Of a stretch of 64,000 nucleotides of DNA, positions 60,360 through 64,000 are shown one piece after another. This stretch comes from Bradyrhizobium murdochi (GTDB lineage Bacteria; Pseudomonadota; Alphaproteobacteria; Rhizobiales; Xanthobacteraceae), in contig NZ_AXAU01000017.1 in the NCBI RefSeq assembly GCF_000472965.1, forward strand, positions 62,001 to 126,000, given 5' to 3'. Each line of letters starts with the position of its first letter. Within the stretch, counting starts at the first letter, position 1. Position numbers and translations under genes: made by a program. The notes below the pieces were generated by a model. It ran no database searches, was not told the origin of the DNA, and saw nothing but the letters and a program-made list of their open reading frames with translations.

Positions 60360-61442
60360 TCACCGCCACGGCTCGACGATGATCTTGGTGTGCACTTCCG
60401 GGTTGGCGAGATCGGCAAAGGCCTTGGCGACACCATCGATGCCGACGGTGGCGGTCACCATCGAGGCGGCGTCCACCTGCCCTTCCGCGATCAGGCGGAG
60501 CGAATAGGCGAATTCTTCGGGCGTGTAGCCGAGCACGTATTGAACGTTGAGCTCCTTCAGGATGCCGAGCATCGGCTCGGAGCGGTCGGTCTCCATGCAG
60601 ACGCCGACCACGACGATGCGGGCATCGCGCGGCGCGCCCTCGAACACCTGCTGGATCAGGCCAGGCACGCCGACGCATTCGAAGATCAGCGCGGGTTTCA
60701 GCGCCGGCAACAGCGCCTGCAGCGGTGGGCGCGCGGCCTTTTCCTCCGACGACATCTGGGCGTGCTCGGCCCAGGTCGCGTAGGGCTGCGAGCGTGCGGG
60801 ATCGACGACAACGTCGGCGCCGAGCTTTTCGGCGAGCGCGCGGCGTGCCGGCGAGTAATCGGCGGCCACGATCGGGTGCAATCCCCTGATCTTCAGCGCT
60901 GCGATGACGGCGAGCCCGACCGGGCCGCAGCCGATCACCAAGGGCACCTCGCCTCCCGCGATGTTGGCTTTTGCCACGGCATGAACGCCGACCGCGAGCG
61001 GTTCGGTGAGCGCGGCGTGCTCGGCGGCGAGGCCGTTCGGAACTTCGAGCAGCAGGGCTTCGCTGAGCAGCAGGCGCTCGGCATAGGCGCCGACATTGTC
61101 GTTGGAATAGCCGATGCCCTTCGGGCCTTCCGGCGTCAGCAGCGCCGGCAGCGAGCAAACCCTGGTGCCGGCCTTGAACTTGCCCGTGGTGCCAGGACCA
61201 TAGTCCAGCACCTCGCAGCAGAATTCATGGCCGAACACGACGTCGCGCGAAAGGTCCATCGGCTTGCGGCCCGGAAAATGCTTGGCGAGCTCCACCATGT
61301 GGTGCGCGTGCTTGCGCGCATGCAGGTCGGAGCCGCAGATGCCGCAGGCCAGCGACTTCACCAGCACCTGCCCGGCACCGGGCTTCGGCTCCGGCATCTC
61401 GTCGACGACAATTTCCCCGTTGCGGAAAATGGCTGCGCGCAC
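60360..61442 (-). CDS. Zinc-binding alcohol dehydrogenase (MDR family)
   Basis: A 360-residue medium-chain dehydrogenase. The catalytic-zinc region is CGICGSDLH (Cys36, Asp39) with His72-Glu73 (GHE). The nucleotide loop is IGCGPVGLAV. The structural-zinc Cys cluster of classical alcohol dehydrogenases is absent, replaced by a loop around LPALLTPEGPKGIGY. Substrate is not evident; an NAD(P)-dependent oxidation of an alcohol or polyol is expected. The gene is alone, with repeats on both sides. Confidence 0.92.
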   Translation of the reverse strand: MRAAIFRNGEIVVDEMPEPKPGAGQVLVKSLACGICGSDLHARKHAHHMVELAKHFPGRKPMDLSRDVVFGHEFCCEVLDYGPGTTGKFKAGTRVCSLPALLTPEGPKGIGYSNDNVGAYAERLLLSEALLLEVPNGLAAEHAALTEPLAVGVHAVAKANIAGGEVPLVIGCGPVGLAVIAALKIRGLHPIVAADYSPARRALAEKLGADVVVDPARSQPYATWAEHAQMSSEEKAARPPLQALLPALKPALIFECVGVPGLIQQVFEGAPRDARIVVVGVCMETDRSEPMLGILKELNVQYVLGYTPEEFAYSLRLIAEGQVDAASMVTATVGIDGVAKAFADLANPEVHTKIIVEPWR

Positions 61443-61471
61443 AAAGATCCTCCCGGTGATTTTTGCTCACC

Positions 61472-61600
61472 TTAGAGCACTATCGGTTCTAATTGAAATC
61501 AGAACCGATGCGCTATTTTTTTGACGCGTTTTCTTCACGCGAACCGGGGGCCACCCCGCAGCAAGTGCGGGGCAGGCTTTCGCTCGAAAACGCTAGCGGG
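61472..61600. repeat. Intergenic repeat with GCGTTTTC / GAAAACGC arms
   Basis: ATCGGTTCT-N10-AGAACCGAT (61482-61509) is a 9-bp hairpin followed by a run of T. GCGTTTTCTTCACGCGAACCGG then leads to CTTTCGCTCGAAAACGC (arms 61526-61533 and 61586-61593). These are blocks of a common Bradyrhizobium repeat. It separates the autotransporter and alcohol dehydrogenase genes. Confidence 0.75.
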
Positions 61601-61604
61601 AGGA

Positions 61605-64000
61605 TCACCACGAATAGCGGACAACGCCCTTGCCGGCGTAGGAACTGGTGACGTCGGACAACTGTCCCTCGAAGATCGCGGCAGCCGACCAGCCGTTCAG
61701 CCATTTCATCTCGGCCGCACCTGTGACGAGCGCGGAATCATGCGCCTGCGCCGCGCCGTTGACGACGAAGGCCGCGCCCGGCAGTGTCTGAAAAAGCGCC
61801 GTGACGTTGCGATCGGTATTGAAATCGTGCGCCCAGGCAGCACGGCCGCGCAAGATCAGGACACCATTTTGCACGGCGTAGGACTTGTCGGTGCGAACGC
61901 CGAGTTCGCTGCGCGAGGCCGTGACGTCCTTGGCCGCATAGCTCAACGCAAAGGTGCCGGCACCCGCCAGCACCTGCTCGGCATAGGCCGGCAGGCTGTA
62001 GGTGGTGAACTGGCCGGCGGCATAGGGCGTGATGCCCATCCACGGCGTCGTATAGCGGTAACCGCCCTCGATGCGGCCGGAATAAGCGTTGGCGTTGAAC
62101 TCGGCGCGCAGGCGCTCGAAGCCGGCCACTGTGACGGTGCGCTCCGTGGTTACGTCCTGCCAGCCATAGGCGGCAGCGGCGGTGACGTAAGCCTGACCCA
62201 TATTGTGCCGCACGAAGGCGCCGACCTGAAACAGGTCCGAGCGCCCCGAGCCGAACCCCGAGACGCTGAAATTGGTGCCGCCGCCGGCAAGCGCAAAGCC
62301 TGCCAGCGTGTCGCGCGAGAGGCGATAATCGGCACCCACGGCAAAGCCGAAGACGCGCGCGGTCGCGTCGTTCGAGCCGAGCGCGGCATTGCCTGACGTG
62401 TTGCTGCCGCCGCCGAAGGCGGAGCCCCAGACGCTCCAGCGCTGGTCGAACAGATCGTTGCGCGCGATGTCCGTCTTGGTCGGGAATTTGGCAAAGGCAT
62501 CGCGCGCGGCGCGGGGCTTCTTCGCGGCATAGCCGAGCGCGCTCTCCTCGGCGAACGGGATTGCACCGGTGTTGCCACCGAGGCCGCCATTGCGGCCCGC
62601 CACGAACGTATCCGAGATCAGCGACAGGAACAGGTTCATGGCATCGAAAGTCGCCTGCTGCGATCCGGTCGCCAGCTCACCGGAGACCTGCGTCAGGCCG
62701 GCCGGCGAGAGCGAGGCGAAACCGGCCGGAATGCCGCCGGTGGTATTGAAGAAATTGGCCAGCGCGTTGGCGACGTTCTGCTGGTTGACGTTGAGGCCGC
62801 CACCGTAGTTCAGCGCGAAATTGAGATAGACGTTGTTGGCGTTATAGCTGAGGCTCGGGTTCAGGTTCGGCGAAACGCCTGACACAACCGGGTTGAACGT
62901 GTCCGCTACGCCGCCGGTCGCGGTCAGGATCGTGTATTGCTTCGTCACCGTGCCGCTCGGAATGACCACGACGGTGGCGCCGCCGAGGGTCGCCACGCCG
63001 GTGACCCGGGTCAGATCGCTGCTCGTACCCGAGATTTCGACCATGTAGCTCGAGGCCGCCGAGAACGTCAGGCTGCTCGCCACATTGAGAGTGCCGATCG
63101 AGTTGCCCGGCGCCAGCGCGCCGCCATTGACGACGACATTGTCGATGGTGCCGGTGCCGCCGAGCGTGCCGCCGGCGTTCACGGTCACGAGGCCATTGAT
63201 GACGCCGTTGACCGAGAACGTGCCGCCAAGCACGTTCCAGTTCTGCGCGCCGGTGCCGATGACGGTCCAGTTCGAGCTGTCGACCTTGTTGAAGATCGAG
63301 AAGCCGTCATATTGCTGGCCCGCCCCGATCAGGCTGAGGTTGAAGGTATCCTTGCCGGTACCGCCGAGCTGCAACGTATCTGTTCCGTTGCCGATCACGA
63401 GGCCGTTGATGACGCTGCCGGGCCCGAGCGTCAGGGTGCTGTTGCCGCAGCCGCAGAGTTCGATCGCCGCGAATCCAGCCGCTGCATTGATCGTGCCAGA
63501 GTTGAAAACCGTGCCGGTGCCCTGGAGTAAAATACCCGTCGCGTCCGCGCCGACGTTGATCGTTCCGGTGTTGATGATGGAGTTGCTGCCGCTGAAACTG
63601 CTGACGTCGATTCCTACGGCGGCGAAGCCAATTCCGACGGTGATGGTGCCGCTGTTGGTGATGGTATTGGAATCGCCGAGCACGACGATGCCGACCGTAT
63701 CGGCGACAATGCCGAGTGTATCGTCGCCGAGAAGGATACGGCCGCTGTTGCTGATCGTGGCGGACGAGCCGTTATAGGCGATGCCGGCGCTCTCGGTGCT
63801 GCCATTGATGGTGCCGAAATGGGTGATCAGGGCGCGATCGCCCTGCGCCACGATCCCGGCGGTGCTGTTGGCGACGTTGATCACGCCGCTGCTCGTGATC
63901 AGGGCATCGTTGCCGAACACATCGATTCCGACGCTGAGGGGACCCGCGTTGATCGTGCCGGCATTGTTGACGATGGCGCGATTGCCCTGCATCGAGATGC
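61605..64000 (-). CDS. Autotransporter with C-terminal beta-barrel (N-terminus beyond window)
   Basis: About 798 codons of the 3' part are visible. The passenger is a beta-helix with many ITNSGTI- and IINTGTINVGADATGI-like repeats of about 20-25 residues, then a GTIDNVVVNGGALAPGNSIG autochaperone-type segment near residue 300. The last 280 residues or so form the autotransporter barrel (from SVWGSAFGGG) and end in RYSW, an aromatic outer-membrane-protein terminus. It is exported to the outer membrane and displays or releases its passenger, perhaps for adhesion. The signal peptide and any catalytic domain lie outside the window. The stop is 5 bp from the neighbouring repeat. Confidence 0.92.
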   Translation of the reverse strand, partial: ISMQGNRAIVNNAGTINAGPLSVGIDVFGNDALITSSGVINVANSTAGIVAQGDRALITHFGTINGSTESAGIAYNGSSATISNSGRILLGDDTLGIVADTVGIVVLGDSNTITNSGTITVGIGFAAVGIDVSSFSGSNSIINTGTINVGADATGILLQGTGTVFNSGTINAAAGFAAIELCGCGNSTLTLGPGSVINGLVIGNGTDTLQLGGTGKDTFNLSLIGAGQQYDGFSIFNKVDSSNWTVIGTGAQNWNVLGGTFSVNGVINGLVTVNAGGTLGGTGTIDNVVVNGGALAPGNSIGTLNVASSLTFSAASSYMVEISGTSSDLTRVTGVATLGGATVVVIPSGTVTKQYTILTATGGVADTFNPVVSGVSPNLNPSLSYNANNVYLNFALNYGGGLNVNQQNVANALANFFNTTGGIPAGFASLSPAGLTQVSGELATGSQQATFDAMNLFLSLISDTFVAGRNGGLGGNTGAIPFAEESALGYAAKKPRAARDAFAKFPTKTDIARNDLFDQRWSVWGSAFGGGSNTSGNAALGSNDATARVFGFAVGADYRLSRDTLAGFALAGGGTNFSVSGFGSGRSDLFQVGAFVRHNMGQAYVTAAAAYGWQDVTTERTVTVAGFERLRAEFNANAYSGRIEGGYRYTTPWMGITPYAAGQFTTYSLPAYAEQVLAGAGTFALSYAAKDVTASRSELGVRTDKSYAVQNGVLILRGRAAWAHDFNTDRNVTALFQTLPGAAFVVNGAAQAHDSALVTGAAEMKWLNGWSAAAIFEGQLSDVTSSYAGKGVVRYSW

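Overview
The window looks like chromosomal DNA from a Bradyrhizobium-type alphaproteobacterium (Nitrobacteraceae). The evidence is uniformly GC-rich coding sequence, a subclass B3 metallo-beta-lactamase closely resembling BJP-1 of Bradyrhizobium, DUF6489 and DUF993 proteins, and several families of intergenic palindromic repeats that I recognise from this group. Almost the whole window is protein coding. I see no rRNA, tRNA, CRISPR array, transposase or phage gene.

Left part (1-17 kb). The end of an alpha/beta-hydrolase/DUF6489 pair and a DadA-like amino-acid oxidase come first. A long plus-strand block follows: a complete Dpp/Opp-type peptide importer (SBP, two permeases, two ATPases), a gamma-glutamyltransferase-family enzyme without a signal peptide, a DUF1028 protein, and a second importer (two ATPases, SBP, two permeases). 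The second DppF-like ATPase carries a one-base deletion between the ABC signature and Walker B. Repeats interrupt the second half of this block. The likely theme is import of peptides or gamma-glutamyl compounds followed by cytoplasmic hydrolysis.

17-29 kb. A TetR-MFP-RND efflux operon with a palindromic operator and a hairpin terminator, an orphan cytochrome P450, a secreted Ala/Pro/Gln-rich protein with two Spy/LTXXQ-like domains plus a class I cytochrome c, an MBOAT/SGNH O-acetylation pair, and two small secreted hypothetical proteins.

30-38 kb. A seven-gene minus-strand operon: a NitT/TauT-type ABC transporter (permease, SBP, ATPase) followed by an enolase-superfamily enzyme, a Gfo/Idh/MocA oxidoreductase, a DUF993 aldolase-like protein and a sugar epimerase-like TIM barrel. 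A TetR regulator sits upstream. This is the best candidate for an uncharacterised catabolic pathway.

38-55 kb. Glutamate dehydrogenase overlapping a two-domain VOC protein; tandem PfkB and ribokinase-like genes; a ferredoxin-reductase-like flavoprotein; a crotonase lacking both catalytic glutamates; then a sugar-acid block (IlvD/Edd dehydratase, FCD-GntR regulator with paired operators, uronate dehydrogenase, SMP-30 lactonase, B3 metallo-beta-lactamase, aldehyde dehydrogenase). An AceE/MdeB-like 2-oxoacid dehydrogenase E1 is divergent from an Lrp/AsnC regulator.

55-64 kb. A repeat-rich gap, a LysR regulator, a Tat-exported cytokinin-dehydrogenase-like flavoprotein with Asn where the plant enzymes have a catalytic Asp, a membrane-anchored DJ-1/PfpI protein, a zinc alcohol dehydrogenase, and the C-terminal part of a large autotransporter that runs off the window.
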